64,000 nucleotides of DNA from an uncultured Clostridia bacterium (GCA_944391625.1 CALXUG010000004.1:1-64000); one strand, 5' to 3'; positions 28,928 through 37,169 are shown, numbered from the stretch's first letter. Numbers and translations: made by a program. The notes: a model not told the origin generated them from the letters alone.

Positions 28928-29079
28928 GTCAGAAATCTCCATCCGGAGGTGGACTGCGGCAAAGATATTTGCCCTCTTAGCAATTTGGGAAAAGGCTAAT
29001 GTGGAATGGAGTAAATATATTGTGTTTTAGGATAGCGTTATCTTTTTTCTTGCAGGAAATTTACGCGATCTTGGTATAA
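28928..29079 (+). repeat. Dispersed hairpin repeat (family A), 3-prime half copy
   Basis: Starts CAGAAATCTCCATCC, like the copy at the window start. It has the GTCCA-like/TGGAC and AGAG/CTCT hairpins and the T-rich tail, ending at the cobO promoter. It forms a tandem with the full copy 56 bp upstream. Confidence 0.8.
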
Positions 29080-29087
29080 GTTTTGAC

Positions 29088-29115
29088 TTGACAGTTTTCT
29101 GTTGTTGTTTAAAAT
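29088..29115 (+). promoter_or_regulatory. Candidate promoter of cobO
   Basis: TTGACA, 16-bp spacer, TAAAAT; 45 bp before the start codon. No cobalamin riboswitch is visible. Confidence 0.6.
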
Positions 29116-29159
29116 GAAACTAGATTTTATAAGAACAGTATCAGGAAAAGGAGCAGTGT

Positions 29160-29681
29160 ATGGACGGATTGATTCATATTTATACCGGAGACGGAAAAGG
29201 GAAGACAACAGCGGCAGTTGGATTGGCCGTGCGATCTGCAGGTTATGGGAAACGGGTGTTATTTGCTCAATTTTTGAAGGATGGCCGTTCAGGTGAAATT
29301 GTCCCGCTGAAACAGATTGGAGTAACTGTGTGGGGATTAAGCAAGCCTTATGATTTTGTGTTTCGGTTGAGCGCATCAGAAAAGGAACAGTTGGCTGCAG
29401 AGCAGAATCAATTGCTGCAGCAGGTTGTGGAAGAATGTCTGGCAGAGAAGTGGGACTTGGTGGTGCTGGATGAGATTATGGCTGCTTGCCAGTTACAAGT
29501 GGCAGACGGTGCATTGGTAGATTTTTTGCTGCAAAATAAGCCGCAACAGTTAGAATTGGTTTTAACAGGACGGGATGCACCTGCGCAGTGGCAGGCGCAA
29601 GCTCATTATGTAACCGAAATGGTGCTGCATAAACATCCCTATACGCAGGGAATTGTTGCGCGGGAAGGCATTGAATATTAA
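29160..29681 (+). CDS. cobO: Cob(I)yrinic acid a,c-diamide adenosyltransferase (CobO/BtuR/CobA type)
   Basis: Transfers the adenosyl group from ATP to cobalt(I) corrinoids to make coenzyme B12. 173 residues. P-loop GDGKGKT is at residues 10-16; VVLDEIMAAC and LVLTGRDAP are family blocks. No other cobalamin genes lie nearby, so it may serve salvage. It precedes spoIVA but is separated by 131 bp. Confidence 0.92.
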   Translation: MDGLIHIYTGDGKGKTTAAVGLAVRSAGYGKRVLFAQFLKDGRSGEIVPLKQIGVTVWGLSKPYDFVFRLSASEKEQLAAEQNQLLQQVVEECLAEKWDLVVLDEIMAACQLQVADGALVDFLLQNKPQQLELVLTGRDAPAQWQAQAHYVTEMVLHKHPYTQGIVAREGIEY

Positions 29682-29812
29682 AGCATTTTTCTGTAAAATG
29701 CATGTTTTGTAGCTCTGAAAATTTTTTGCTGTAAATTGATATTGGGTTGTTCTATTTTATGGGGACTGGCAATATATATGAACAAGCGATAGAGCTATGG
29801 AGGGATGCATAC

Positions 29813-31291
29813 ATGGAAGATGTAACAATCTTTGAGGATATTTCCAGCCGTACCGGAGGTAATATTTATATTTCAGCGGTAGGACCAGTGCGGACAGGAA
29901 AATCGACATTTATCAAAAAGTTTATGGATTTGGTGGTATTGCCGCGCATTACAGATGATTATGACAGAGCGCGCACTACCGATTCTTTGCCGCAAAGCGG
30001 CGCCGGTAAAACCATCATGACTACCGAATTGAAGTTTGTGCCCGATGATGCAATTTTGATTGAGGTGAAAGATGGTGTAAAGGCTAAAGTGCGCCTGGTG
30101 GATTGTGTAGGGTATGCCATTGACGGTGCCTTGGGATTTATGGAATCGGATGGGCCCAGAATGGTGCGTACTCCCTGGTATGATCACCCCATTCCCTTTG
30201 AAGAAGCAGCGGAAATTGGGACCAAAAAGGTGATTACCGATCATTCCACTATGGGGATTCTGGTGACAACCGATGGCAGTATTACCGATTTACCCCGCGA
30301 AGCATATGTAGAGGCAGAGCAGCGTGTGGTAGCTGAGATGACAGAACTGAACAAGCCGTTTATTGTGGTGTTGAACAGCCGTCATCCGGAGGATGAAGAA
30401 ACCATGCAGCTGGCGGCAGAATTAGAAGAAGCCTATCAGGTGCCGGTACTGCCTACCAATGTGGCAGGGCTGGATGAAGATGGCATTATGAACATTCTGG
30501 AAGAAATTTTGTTTGAATTTCCTGTATCAGAAGTCAATATTGGTTTACCGCAGTGGATTGAGGATTTGGATTGCGAGCATTGGCTGCGGGCCAAATTTGA
30601 AGATGCGGTACACAGTGCCATCAGCGAAGTAAAACGGCTGCGGGATATCGACCAGTCCATTCAGTGTTTATCCGCCTATGATTTTGTAAAGGATATTGTG
30701 CTGGATCATATGGATTTGGCTACAGGGGTTGCCAGCATTGAGATGGCAGCAGAGGATGGTTTGTTCTATCGGGTTTATCAGGAAGTCAGCGGTGTAGAAG
30801 TGGCGGGGCTGCACGATATTTTAAAAAATACCAAGGAGTTTGCTTTTGCCAAGAAAGAATATGATAAACTGGAACGGGCTCTGGAAGATGTGCATGAAAA
30901 GGGCTATGGCATGGTGACGCCAACTATGGAGGATATGGTGCTGGAAGAGCCGGAACTGACCAAGAAGGGCGGCAGTTTCTGTGTACGGTTAAAGGCCAGC
31001 GCGCCGACACTGCATATTATTCGTTCCGATGTTACTACCGAGATTACACCATTGATGGGATCAGAAAAGCAGTGTGAAGATCTGGTTCGCTATATGAGTG
31101 AGAAATTTGAACAAAATCCACTATCCATGTGGGAATATGATATTTTTGGAAAATCGCTGCACGATCTGGTGCGGGAAAATATGGAAGGCAAATTGCAGAA
31201 AATGCCGGAAAATGTGCAGCATAAACTGCAGGAAGCTGTGCGCCGCATTACCAATGACGGCGGTGGCGGTTTAATTTGTATTATTATTTAA
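29813..31291 (+). CDS. spoIVA: Stage IV sporulation protein A (spore coat ATPase)
   Basis: Cytoskeletal ATPase that forms the basement layer of the spore coat around the forespore. Exactly 492 residues from this start, the Bacillus subtilis length. Walker A GPVRTGKST holds K30, and the TRAFAC-like regions TTDSLPQSGAGKTIMTTE and VDCVGYAIDGALG are conserved. The C terminus GGGGLICIII is the SpoVM-interacting end. ATG 29813 has GGAGGG 8-10 nt upstream; an earlier in-frame ATG lacks one. Expected to be sigma-E controlled, but I could not place the promoter. Confidence 0.97.
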   Translation: MEDVTIFEDISSRTGGNIYISAVGPVRTGKSTFIKKFMDLVVLPRITDDYDRARTTDSLPQSGAGKTIMTTELKFVPDDAILIEVKDGVKAKVRLVDCVGYAIDGALGFMESDGPRMVRTPWYDHPIPFEEAAEIGTKKVITDHSTMGILVTTDGSITDLPREAYVEAEQRVVAEMTELNKPFIVVLNSRHPEDEETMQLAAELEEAYQVPVLPTNVAGLDEDGIMNILEEILFEFPVSEVNIGLPQWIEDLDCEHWLRAKFEDAVHSAISEVKRLRDIDQSIQCLSAYDFVKDIVLDHMDLATGVASIEMAAEDGLFYRVYQEVSGVEVAGLHDILKNTKEFAFAKKEYDKLERALEDVHEKGYGMVTPTMEDMVLEEPELTKKGGSFCVRLKASAPTLHIIRSDVTTEITPLMGSEKQCEDLVRYMSEKFEQNPLSMWEYDIFGKSLHDLVRENMEGKLQKMPENVQHKLQEAVRRITNDGGGGLICIII

Positions 31292-31360
31292 AATGATGCA
31301 TAGATAACAGAGCAGGTGCAATGTATTGCGCCGCATTACCCAGATTAAGTGAACAGATTT

Positions 31361-31393
31361 CTGCCGGCAGGATTATCCTGCTGGCAGTTTTTA
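31361..31393 (+). terminator. Terminator after spoIVA
   Basis: CTGCCGGCAGGA pairs with TCCTGCTGGCAG (one G-U), loop TTA, then TTTTTATATTTTT. Confidence 0.92.
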
Positions 31394-31503
31394 TATTTTT
31401 GTCAGTTTATCTCATATTTCCGGTATGGTATTACAGATTCTTTTTGTGTTTGTCGATTGTGATATACTGTGCAAGTTCAACGGTATCTGCAGGAAAGAAA
31501 TTA

Positions 31504-31690
31504 TTTTCATAGGTTCAAAATTGTGATACAATATGGGCGGAATAAACAAATTGACGAAACCGCTTTTGTAAGCATGCTTACTTGGTAAGGGACTGATTTT
31601 GCTGTCATAATCAAGAGCATGGGTCTTTTAGATTATGGAATACCCGACTGGCTTGTTTTTTAGGTAGTGCGGCGGCGCATTTGGTTGAGG
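31504..31690 (+). other. Promoter plus structured non-coding stretch
   Basis: TTTTCA-17 bp-TACAAT (31504-31532) precedes a non-coding stretch with a 14-bp palindrome GTAAGCATGCTTAC (31568) and a CATAATC/GATTATG stem (31606/31631) enclosing AAGA/TCTT. The next operon has its own perfect promoter at 31799, so this looks like a separate small transcript. I considered 6S RNA but could not build its long rod. No clear 3-prime terminator. Confidence 0.3.
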
Positions 31691-31798
31691 AGTATATTTT
31701 ACAGCTGCTTGTCAAATATTACAAATCGTTGTATATTTATGATATAAAAAATCTAAATGGACTTTTTTTAGTTTTGTCTTTCCATGGTGTATTTTTCA

Positions 31799-31827
31799 TT
31801 GACAAATACCCTGTTTGGGCATATAAT
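31799..31827 (+). promoter_or_regulatory. Consensus promoter of the ACT-hom-thrB-lysC operon
   Basis: TTGACA, 17-bp spacer, TATAAT; 43 bp before the first start codon. Confidence 0.85.
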
Positions 31828-31869
31828 GTCTTGCAAGCAAGGAAAATTATCCACCAGGAGAGAACAAAA

Positions 31870-32325
31870 ATGCCTGAAATGAACAAAGAAAAAGGGAAGT
31901 TCTACATCGTAGACGAAGGGATTTTACCAGAAGCTATACTGAAAACAGCCAGAATAAAAGAACTGTTGGCCAAGTATAAGGATATGACAGTGAATGATGC
32001 CGTCGAAGAAGTCGGGCTTAGCCGCAGCGCTTTTTACAAGTATCGTGATGGTGTATTTCCATTTTATGAAGCAACAAAAGCAAAGATTATCACATTACAA
32101 ATTTCAATGGATAACAAAGCGGGTATTTTGTCAAATTGCATTAATACCATTGCCCGTGCCAACTGTAATATTCTGACCATCAATCAGGGGATCCCCATTC
32201 AGAATGTTGCAATTGCAACCATTGCGTTTGAAACAGCACATATGGAGCAAAATCTGGAAACTGTGATTGAGATTATGGAACAGCTCAGTGGTGTTTTACA
32301 TGTTGAAATTGTTGGACAAAGTTAA
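31870..32325 (+). CDS. ACT domain protein (PheB/UPF0735 family)
   Basis: 151 residues. An N-terminal helical part (ILKTARIKELLAKYKDMTVNDAVEEVGLSRSAFYKYRDGVF) resembles a helix-turn-helix. The C-terminal ~75 residues form an ACT domain (ITLQISMDNKAGILSNCINTIAR), the usual amino-acid-sensing fold. It heads the homoserine/threonine operon, so a regulatory role for threonine or aspartate-family flux is plausible but inferred. ATG 31870 with AGGAGA; 14 bp before hom. Confidence 0.85.
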   Translation: MPEMNKEKGKFYIVDEGILPEAILKTARIKELLAKYKDMTVNDAVEEVGLSRSAFYKYRDGVFPFYEATKAKIITLQISMDNKAGILSNCINTIARANCNILTINQGIPIQNVAIATIAFETAHMEQNLETVIEIMEQLSGVLHVEIVGQS

Positions 32326-32339
32326 GGAGGGTATCAGTT

Positions 32340-33641
32340 TTGGAAGAGAAAATTCTGAAAGTTGGCTTAATGGGTTTAGGAACGGTCGGTACCGGTGTTT
32401 ATAAGGTAATTGAAAATCAGAAAGAGGAGTTTCCGCATAAAATCGGCTCTAAACTGGAGATAAAAAAAATTCTGGTGCGCAAAGAAGCAATTGCCGCGTC
32501 AAAAGCCAAAGTGCGGGAAGGCATCGAATTTGTAGATAGTTATGAGGATATTGTCAATGACGAAGAAATTGATATCGTAATTGAAGTGATGGGCGGCATT
32601 GAATTTGCTAAAACCTGCATTCTTGCTGCATTGAACAAAGGAAAAAGTGTTGTTACCGCCAATAAAGACCTGGTAGCTGTTCACGGCAAAGAATTGCTGG
32701 ATACAGCAGCGGCCAATGGCTGCGATTTTCTGTTTGAAGCTGCAGTAGCTGGCGCGATTCCCATCATCCGTCCATTGAAACAATGTCTGGCTGCCAATAA
32801 TATCAGCGAAGTAATGGGGATTGTCAATGGGACAACCAACTATATTCTGACCAAAATGACATTAGAAGGCATGACCTTCCAGGAAGCGCTGGCTAAGGCA
32901 ACAGAACTGGGATATGCAGAAGCAGATCCTACAGCCGATATTGAAGGGCTGGATGCAGCGCGCAAGGTTGCCATCATGGCATCTATTGCATTTAATTCCC
33001 GTGTCGTTCTGGATGATGTTTACGTAGAAGGCATCACCAAATTAACAGCAGAAGATATCAATTATGCCACCGAGATGGGTTATACCATTAAATTGTTGGG
33101 TGTAGCCCGTCATAGCGAAAATGATGGCATTGAGGTTCGGGTTCATCCGATGCTGATTCCAAGCAATCATCCATTGGCAACTGTAAACGATTCTTTTAAT
33201 GCGGTGTTTGTACATGGCGATGCAGTCGATGATGTAATGTTTTATGGCCGCGGTGCCGGTGAAATGCCGACAGCCAGTGCAGTTGTGGGCGATGTGATGG
33301 ATATTGCCAGAAACATTCAATTTAACTGCAAAGGCCGTATCCGTTGCACTTGCTATAAAGAAGTTCCAATTAAATCTATTGATGACTGCAGCAGCAGTTA
33401 CTTCATTCGGATTCAGGCCCATAATCGCCCTGGTGTATTGGCCAATATCGCAGGCGCATTTGGCAAAAGCAATGTAAGTATTGCGCAGTTTATTCAAAAA
33501 AATGTACAAGATGAAGATGCAGAGATGGTATTAATTACAGAAAATGTATTGGAAAAAGATTTCCGCGCTGCAGTAGAAGCGTTGAAACAGATGCCGATTT
33601 TGAAAGAGATTTCTGCAATCATTCGTGTATATTCTGCATAA
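32340..33641 (+). CDS. hom: Homoserine dehydrogenase
   Basis: Reduces aspartate semialdehyde to homoserine with NAD(P)H. 433 residues: N-terminal nucleotide-binding GLMGLGTVGTGVYKV, catalytic-domain motifs GIVNGTTNYILTKM and GYAEADPTADIEGLDAARK, and a C-terminal ACT domain (YFIRIQAHNRPGVLANIAGAFG) for threonine feedback. TTG start with AAGGAGG 9 nt upstream. Second gene of the operon. Confidence 0.96.
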   Translation: MEEKILKVGLMGLGTVGTGVYKVIENQKEEFPHKIGSKLEIKKILVRKEAIAASKAKVREGIEFVDSYEDIVNDEEIDIVIEVMGGIEFAKTCILAALNKGKSVVTANKDLVAVHGKELLDTAAANGCDFLFEAAVAGAIPIIRPLKQCLAANNISEVMGIVNGTTNYILTKMTLEGMTFQEALAKATELGYAEADPTADIEGLDAARKVAIMASIAFNSRVVLDDVYVEGITKLTAEDINYATEMGYTIKLLGVARHSENDGIEVRVHPMLIPSNHPLATVNDSFNAVFVHGDAVDDVMFYGRGAGEMPTASAVVGDVMDIARNIQFNCKGRIRCTCYKEVPIKSIDDCSSSYFIRIQAHNRPGVLANIAGAFGKSNVSIAQFIQKNVQDEDAEMVLITENVLEKDFRAAVEALKQMPILKEISAIIRVYSA

Positions 33642-33662
33642 GATATAAAGGGGCGGTTTTAC

Positions 33663-34562
33663 ATGAAACGTATGCGGATTCCGGCCACAACAGCTAACAT
33701 GGGACCCGGTTTTGATTGTATTGGTATGGCTTTTGATTTGTATAACTATATTGAATTTGAACCAACTGATGAAATTGGATTCTGTGCGCTGAGTGCCGAT
33801 GGAGAAGCCGGAAAGATTGATTTGTCTAAAAATAATCTGATTTATAAAGCGTACTGTGCAGTATTTGATTATTTGCAGAAACCCGTAATGGGTATTCAGA
33901 TGCATTTTGAAAATAACGTCCCTTATTCTCGCGGATTGGGCAGCAGTTCAGCTGCCTTGATCGGCGGTGTAAAGGTCGCCAATGATGTGTTGGGCAATCC
34001 GTTAGATGATGCTGCATTGCTGAAGATTGCGCTGCAGTTTGAAGGACATCCGGATAATATAGCGCCTGCTTTATTAGGCGGAATTGTAATCAGCGGTCTG
34101 GATGCATCTGGAGAAGTTTTTTATCGTAAAATTTTGCCTCCTGATCATTTGCATTGTACCGTTATTATTCCTGATTATCCGCTGGCGACGCAAAAAGCCA
34201 GGGAGGTATTGCCGGAGCAATTATCTATGCAGGATGCGGTTTTTAATATCGGGCGTATGGCATTGTTGGTAGATGCTCTGCATACCGGTAACCTGCAGCA
34301 GCTGGCATTGGCCATGGAAGACAGACTGCATCAGCCGTATCGGATGCAGCTGATCACAGGCATGGAGGAAATTATTCCGGCAGCAAAGGCGTTGGGCGCG
34401 TTGAATGTTACAATCAGCGGCGCCGGTCCTACCATTCTTTTGGTGAGTGACGGCAAAAAGGATTTTTCTTCTTTGGCTGCATTGTTGCAGGAAAAAGGGG
34501 TAACTGCAAAAATTATAGAACTGCATCCGGTGCGGGAAGGTGCAGCGATTACAGAAGGATAG
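33663..34562 (+). CDS. thrB: Homoserine kinase
   Basis: GHMP-family kinase that phosphorylates homoserine on the way to threonine. 299 residues, with PATTANMGPGFDCIGMA at the N terminus, the ATP loop PYSRGLGSSSAAL and a C-terminal VTISGAGPTIL motif. 21 bp after hom and 11 bp before lysC. Threonine synthase is not in this window. Confidence 0.95.
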   Translation: MKRMRIPATTANMGPGFDCIGMAFDLYNYIEFEPTDEIGFCALSADGEAGKIDLSKNNLIYKAYCAVFDYLQKPVMGIQMHFENNVPYSRGLGSSSAALIGGVKVANDVLGNPLDDAALLKIALQFEGHPDNIAPALLGGIVISGLDASGEVFYRKILPPDHLHCTVIIPDYPLATQKAREVLPEQLSMQDAVFNIGRMALLVDALHTGNLQQLALAMEDRLHQPYRMQLITGMEEIIPAAKALGALNVTISGAGPTILLVSDGKKDFSSLAALLQEKGVTAKIIELHPVREGAAITEG

Positions 34563-34573
34563 GAGAGACAAAA

Positions 34574-35806
34574 ATGGCACTGATTGTACAAAAATATGGC
34601 GGGACATCTGTAGGAACTGTGGAACGGGTAAAATGTGTCGCAAAGCACATTGAAAGTTTCCGTAAAGCAGGGCATGATATGATTATCACAGTTTCTGCGC
34701 CCAGTGGTGTAACCGACAAACTGATTGAAGTGACGAAAAATTTTGATAAAAAACCGCCGACAAGAGAAATGGATGTGCTGTTATCCACCGGGGAACAGAT
34801 TTCTATTGCTCTGCTGGCTATGGCTTTAAATGACCTGGGCATTCCTTCTGTTTCCATGACAGGGAGCCAGATGGGGATTATGACCACCGATGCGCATATG
34901 AAAGCCAGAATCAACTATATTAAGACAGAAAAAATCCGCAAAGAACTGGATGAAGGCAAAGTCATTATTGTAGCCGGTTTCCAGGGTATTACGGAAGAAG
35001 GCGAAATTACCACATTAGGACGGGGTGGTTCCGATACTACCGCGGTCGCAGTTGCAGCGGCTACCAATGCCGATCTGTGCGAAATTTATACAGACGTTGA
35101 CGGTGTGTACACCGCTGACCCAAGAATGGTGCAGAACACCAGCAAACTGGCCATGATTACCCATGATGAAATGCTGGAACTGGCCAGCCTGGGCGCAAAA
35201 GTGCTGCATCCGCGTTCTGTAGAAATTGCGAAAATCCACGATGTAAGATTATGCGTACGTTCAAGTTTTGATACAACCAAGGAGGGAACCTTTGTGGTAA
35301 GCAGAGAGCAGTTAGAAAAAGAGTTTGTAGTAACAGGTTTGGCTTGTGACCAGAAAGTAGCAAAAATTGGAATCTTTGATTTGGAGGATAAACCAGGCTC
35401 CGCAACAAAAGTGTTCCAGGCTCTGGCAAATGCCAATGTAAACGTTGATATGATCGTACAGAGCGCAATGCGTAATGACCTGAATGATATTGCGTTTACT
35501 GTACCAAAAGATGAAGTAGAAACCGCATTAGAAGTATTAGAAGCATTAAAAAGTGAACTGAACATGTCTGAAGTTGTATACTCTACCGATGTAGCCAAAG
35601 TATCCATCGTAGGGGCCGGTATGATCACTTCTCCGGGCGTTGCGGCAAAAATGTTTTCTGTATTAGCTGACAACGGGATTAACATTGAAATGATCAGTAC
35701 TTCAGAAATTAAAGTATCCTGCATTATTGATAAAAACAATGATATTCCCAAAAAAGCAATGCAGGCACTTCATGATGCGTTCGAATTAGATAAAATCAAT
35801 GGTTAA
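34574..35806 (+). CDS. lysC: Aspartate kinase
   Basis: First step of the aspartate family: phosphorylates L-aspartate. 410 residues with VQKYGGTSVG at the N terminus, GFQGITEEGEITTLGRGGSD, YTDVDGVYTADPR and two C-terminal ACT domains (residues ~265-410), so it should be feedback regulated by lysine and/or threonine. Alone among the operon members it also supplies lysine and methionine branches. RBS AGGAGAGAC. Confidence 0.96.
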   Translation: MALIVQKYGGTSVGTVERVKCVAKHIESFRKAGHDMIITVSAPSGVTDKLIEVTKNFDKKPPTREMDVLLSTGEQISIALLAMALNDLGIPSVSMTGSQMGIMTTDAHMKARINYIKTEKIRKELDEGKVIIVAGFQGITEEGEITTLGRGGSDTTAVAVAAATNADLCEIYTDVDGVYTADPRMVQNTSKLAMITHDEMLELASLGAKVLHPRSVEIAKIHDVRLCVRSSFDTTKEGTFVVSREQLEKEFVVTGLACDQKVAKIGIFDLEDKPGSATKVFQALANANVNVDMIVQSAMRNDLNDIAFTVPKDEVETALEVLEALKSELNMSEVVYSTDVAKVSIVGAGMITSPGVAAKMFSVLADNGINIEMISTSEIKVSCIIDKNNDIPKKAMQALHDAFELDKING

Positions 35807-35916
35807 TATATAGGATAAATTCGATTTTGTCAGAGCCAGTTGTTATGGAATCCGGGAATGATTTTCCGCGTTATAGCCGTAGAGAGTCATACTGAGATTA
35901 TGATAAAGATATAATT

Positions 35917-35993
35917 TCCTGATATGCGTTTTTCGGGCATTGCCGTTATGAATTCGGTGTATCTGTCTGAACAGGCGCATATCAGGATTTTTG
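35917..35993 (+). terminator. Probable terminator after lysC
   Basis: Perfect 12-bp stem TCCTGATATGCG / CGCATATCAGGA with a 47-nt loop and TTTTTG after it. The remaining 35994-36087 has nothing recognisable. Confidence 0.6.
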
Positions 35994-36087
35994 TCTGTTT
36001 TTATCTGTATAGATGATAGATGGTTTATCAGCAAGGGTAAAATTGGACAGAAGAAATTTTATTTGTTGATGTACCTGTAAAAATATG

Positions 36088-36116
36088 TTGCAGCTCAAAA
36101 AAAGATGTGCTATAAT
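36088..36116 (+). promoter_or_regulatory. Promoter of tRNA-Val
   Basis: TTGCAG, 17-bp spacer, TATAAT; 13 bp before the tRNA. Confidence 0.8.
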
Positions 36117-36128
36117 AGCACAGAACTT

Positions 36129-36202
36129 GGGAGATTAGCTCAGTTGGTTAGAGTACTTGCTTGACATGCAAGGGGTCGGAGGTTCGAGCCCTCTATCGCC
36201 CA
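36129..36202 (+). tRNA. tRNA-Val (anticodon GAC)
   Basis: 74 nt; anticodon stem CTTGC/GCAAG with loop TTGACAT (anticodon GAC), D arm GCTC/GAGT, T arm GGAGG-TTCGAGC-CCTCT. The acceptor GGGAGAT/ATCGCCC has an A-G mismatch at pair 4-69. CCA is not encoded. Confidence 0.9.
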
Positions 36203-36214
36203 GTAGATTTGTTA

Positions 36215-36247
36215 AGCGGCTTTTGCGGTTTGCAGGAGCCGTTTTTT
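36215..36247 (+). terminator. Terminator after tRNA-Val
   Basis: CGGCTTTTGC pairs with GCAGGAGCCG (ten pairs with two G-U), followed by TTTTTTT. The first toxin-like peptide begins immediately after. Confidence 0.85.
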
Positions 36248-36248
36248 T

Positions 36249-36320
36249 GTGTCTTTGATTATCTCTATTATAGCAAGTGTAGTAGCATATTACATTTGCA
36301 AGTGGCTGGATAGAGATTAG
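36249..36320 (+). CDS. Type I toxin-like hydrophobic peptide, unit 1
   Basis: A 23-codon frame (GTG start, AGGAG about 11 nt upstream inside the tRNA terminator) encodes a hydrophobic segment ending YYICKWLDRD. It is homologous to the peptide at 36595. It lacks the promoter and leader of units 2 and 3 because the tRNA-Val terminator sits directly in front. Expression would need read-through, so it may be silenced, while its antisense promoter is intact. Confidence 0.6.
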   Translation: MSLIISIIASVVAYYICKWLDRD

Positions 36321-36343
36321 GTGGCAATCAGCACAAACGCAAG

Positions 36344-36412
36344 AAAAACCCAGTAGCTGCAACTACTGGGTTTTTGTGTTGTTATGAATAATCGTGTCTT
36401 TGATTATTTTTA
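36344..36412 (-). ncRNA. Predicted antisense RNA (antitoxin), unit 1
   Basis: Minus-strand promoter TTGCAA-17 bp-TATAAT (36448 down to 36420) gives a transcript from about 36412 to the bidirectional hairpin AAAAACCCAGTAG/CTACTGGGTTTTT (36344-36375). It is convergent to and overlaps the 3-prime end of the peptide message. Confidence 0.65.
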
Positions 36413-36419
36413 CAAGCAC

Positions 36420-36448
36420 ATTATAGCATATGCAAAATTGGTTTGCAA
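36420..36448 (-). promoter_or_regulatory. Antisense promoter, unit 1
   Basis: On the minus strand: TTGCAA, 17-bp spacer, TATAAT. Confidence 0.75.
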
Positions 36449-36493
36449 TATCCCTAGTTGTTATTTCCTTACTTAATCATGTAACCATAGGCT

Positions 36494-36525
36494 CTTTTCC
36501 TGCGTCAACAGGAAAGACTTTTTAT
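36494..36525 (+). terminator. Hairpin upstream of toxin unit 2 promoter
   Basis: TTTCCTG/CAGGAAA stem with loop CGTCAA, then TTTTTATTTT. The same element precedes unit 3 at 36871-36903, so it belongs to the repeat unit. Confidence 0.65.
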
Positions 36526-36538
36526 TTTGACCAAATTA

Positions 36539-36547
36539 TGGTATAAT
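36539..36547 (+). promoter_or_regulatory. Extended -10 promoter of toxin unit 2
   Basis: TGGTATAAT (TG-N-TATAAT) without a good -35. The same element occurs at 36916-36924 for unit 3. Confidence 0.65.
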
Positions 36548-36594
36548 TTACAATGTTACCGCCCCAATACTGGTAGCAGGAAGGGGGGCTCAAC

Positions 36595-36681
36595 ATGGAA
36601 TTTGTAATCTCATTTGCTGTCTCTGTTGTGGCAGGTGTAGTCGCATCCTACATCTGCAAATGGTTGAATAGAGATCAATAG
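36595..36681 (+). CDS. Type I toxin-like hydrophobic peptide, unit 2
   Basis: A 28-residue peptide: MEFVISFAVSVVAGVVAS is one membrane span, followed by a charged tail with YICKWLNRDQ. ATG 36595 has AGGAAGGGGGG upstream. The message runs from the extended -10 promoter at 36542 to the hairpin at 36717-36740. Size, single span and basic tail resemble Fst/TxpA/BsrG-type toxins. The predicted antisense RNA overlaps the 3-prime end. The most complete of the three units. Confidence 0.75.
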   Translation: MEFVISFAVSVVAGVVASYICKWLNRDQ

Positions 36682-36716
36682 CCGGTAACCAGCCTCGGTT
36701 GTTAAAACCGAAAAAA

Positions 36717-36785
36717 CCCCAGTAGTCGCATCTACTGGGGCTTACTTTTGCGCTCAACATGAAAACGCAATCTCATTTATTGCCT
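36717..36785 (-). ncRNA. Predicted antisense RNA (antitoxin), unit 2
   Basis: Minus-strand promoter TTGCAA-17 bp-TATACT (36820 down to 36792) drives about 70 nt, ending at the CCCCAGTAG/CTACTGGGG hairpin with T runs on both strands. Convergent with the unit 2 peptide message. Confidence 0.68.
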
Positions 36786-36791
36786 AGGCAT

Positions 36792-36820
36792 AGTATAGCA
36801 TATGCAAAATCGGTTTGCAA
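36792..36820 (-). promoter_or_regulatory. Antisense promoter, unit 2
   Basis: On the minus strand: TTGCAA, 17-bp spacer, TATACT. Confidence 0.75.
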
Positions 36821-36915
36821 TATCCCCTGTAGTTCTTTTTCTTCTTTATGTAACTTTGTAACTGTATGTTCTTTTCCTGCGTCAACAGGAAAGGCCTTTT
36901 ATTTTGACCAAATTA

Positions 36916-36924
36916 TGGTATAAT
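36916..36924 (+). promoter_or_regulatory. Extended -10 promoter of toxin unit 3
   Basis: TGGTATAAT in the same context as unit 2, including the upstream hairpin at 36871. Confidence 0.62.
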
Positions 36925-36972
36925 TTACAATGTTACCGCCCCAATACTGGTAACAGAAAGGGGGCGTCTAAA

Positions 36973-37065
36973 ATAGAAATCCTTGCAGTTTTAATGATTA
37001 CTGTCATGGCAAATGTAACTAGCCACTACATTTGCAAATGGCTAGACGGTAAGAAGAAACGGTAA
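36973..37065 (+). pseudogene. Type I toxin-like peptide, unit 3, with ATA in place of ATG
   Basis: The frame aligned with unit 2 starts at ATA (36973) after AAAGGGGGCG. It encodes EILAVLMITVMANV and ends HYICKWLDGKKKR. Either the start codon was lost (ATG to ATA), or translation begins at ATA or the internal ATG at 36994, which would remove a third of the span. Promoter, hairpin and antisense promoter are intact. It may be attenuated or inactive. Confidence 0.6.
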
Positions 37066-37094
37066 CTAGCCTAGTCTATATGGACTATAAAAAG

Positions 37095-37163
37095 AAAACC
37101 CCAGTATGCCAGTACTGGGGTTTTCGTGTCTAAAACAGAACATCCTTGCAATGCTCTTTGCCT
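37095..37163 (-). ncRNA. Predicted antisense RNA (antitoxin), unit 3
   Basis: Minus-strand promoter TTGCAA-17 bp-TATACT (37198 down to 37170); the transcript ends at the AAAACCCCAGTA/TACTGGGGTTTT hairpin (37095-37124). Confidence 0.65.
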
Positions 37164-37169
37164 AGGCAT

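Noticed and set aside
31321-31512. A 63-residue hydrophobic frame after spoIVA.
   Set aside because: It is built over the spoIVA terminator hairpin and lacks a ribosome site.
31533-31690. 6S RNA (SsrS).
   Set aside because: The two arms pair only in short patches and the long rod with a central bubble could not be built; kept as an unassigned candidate.
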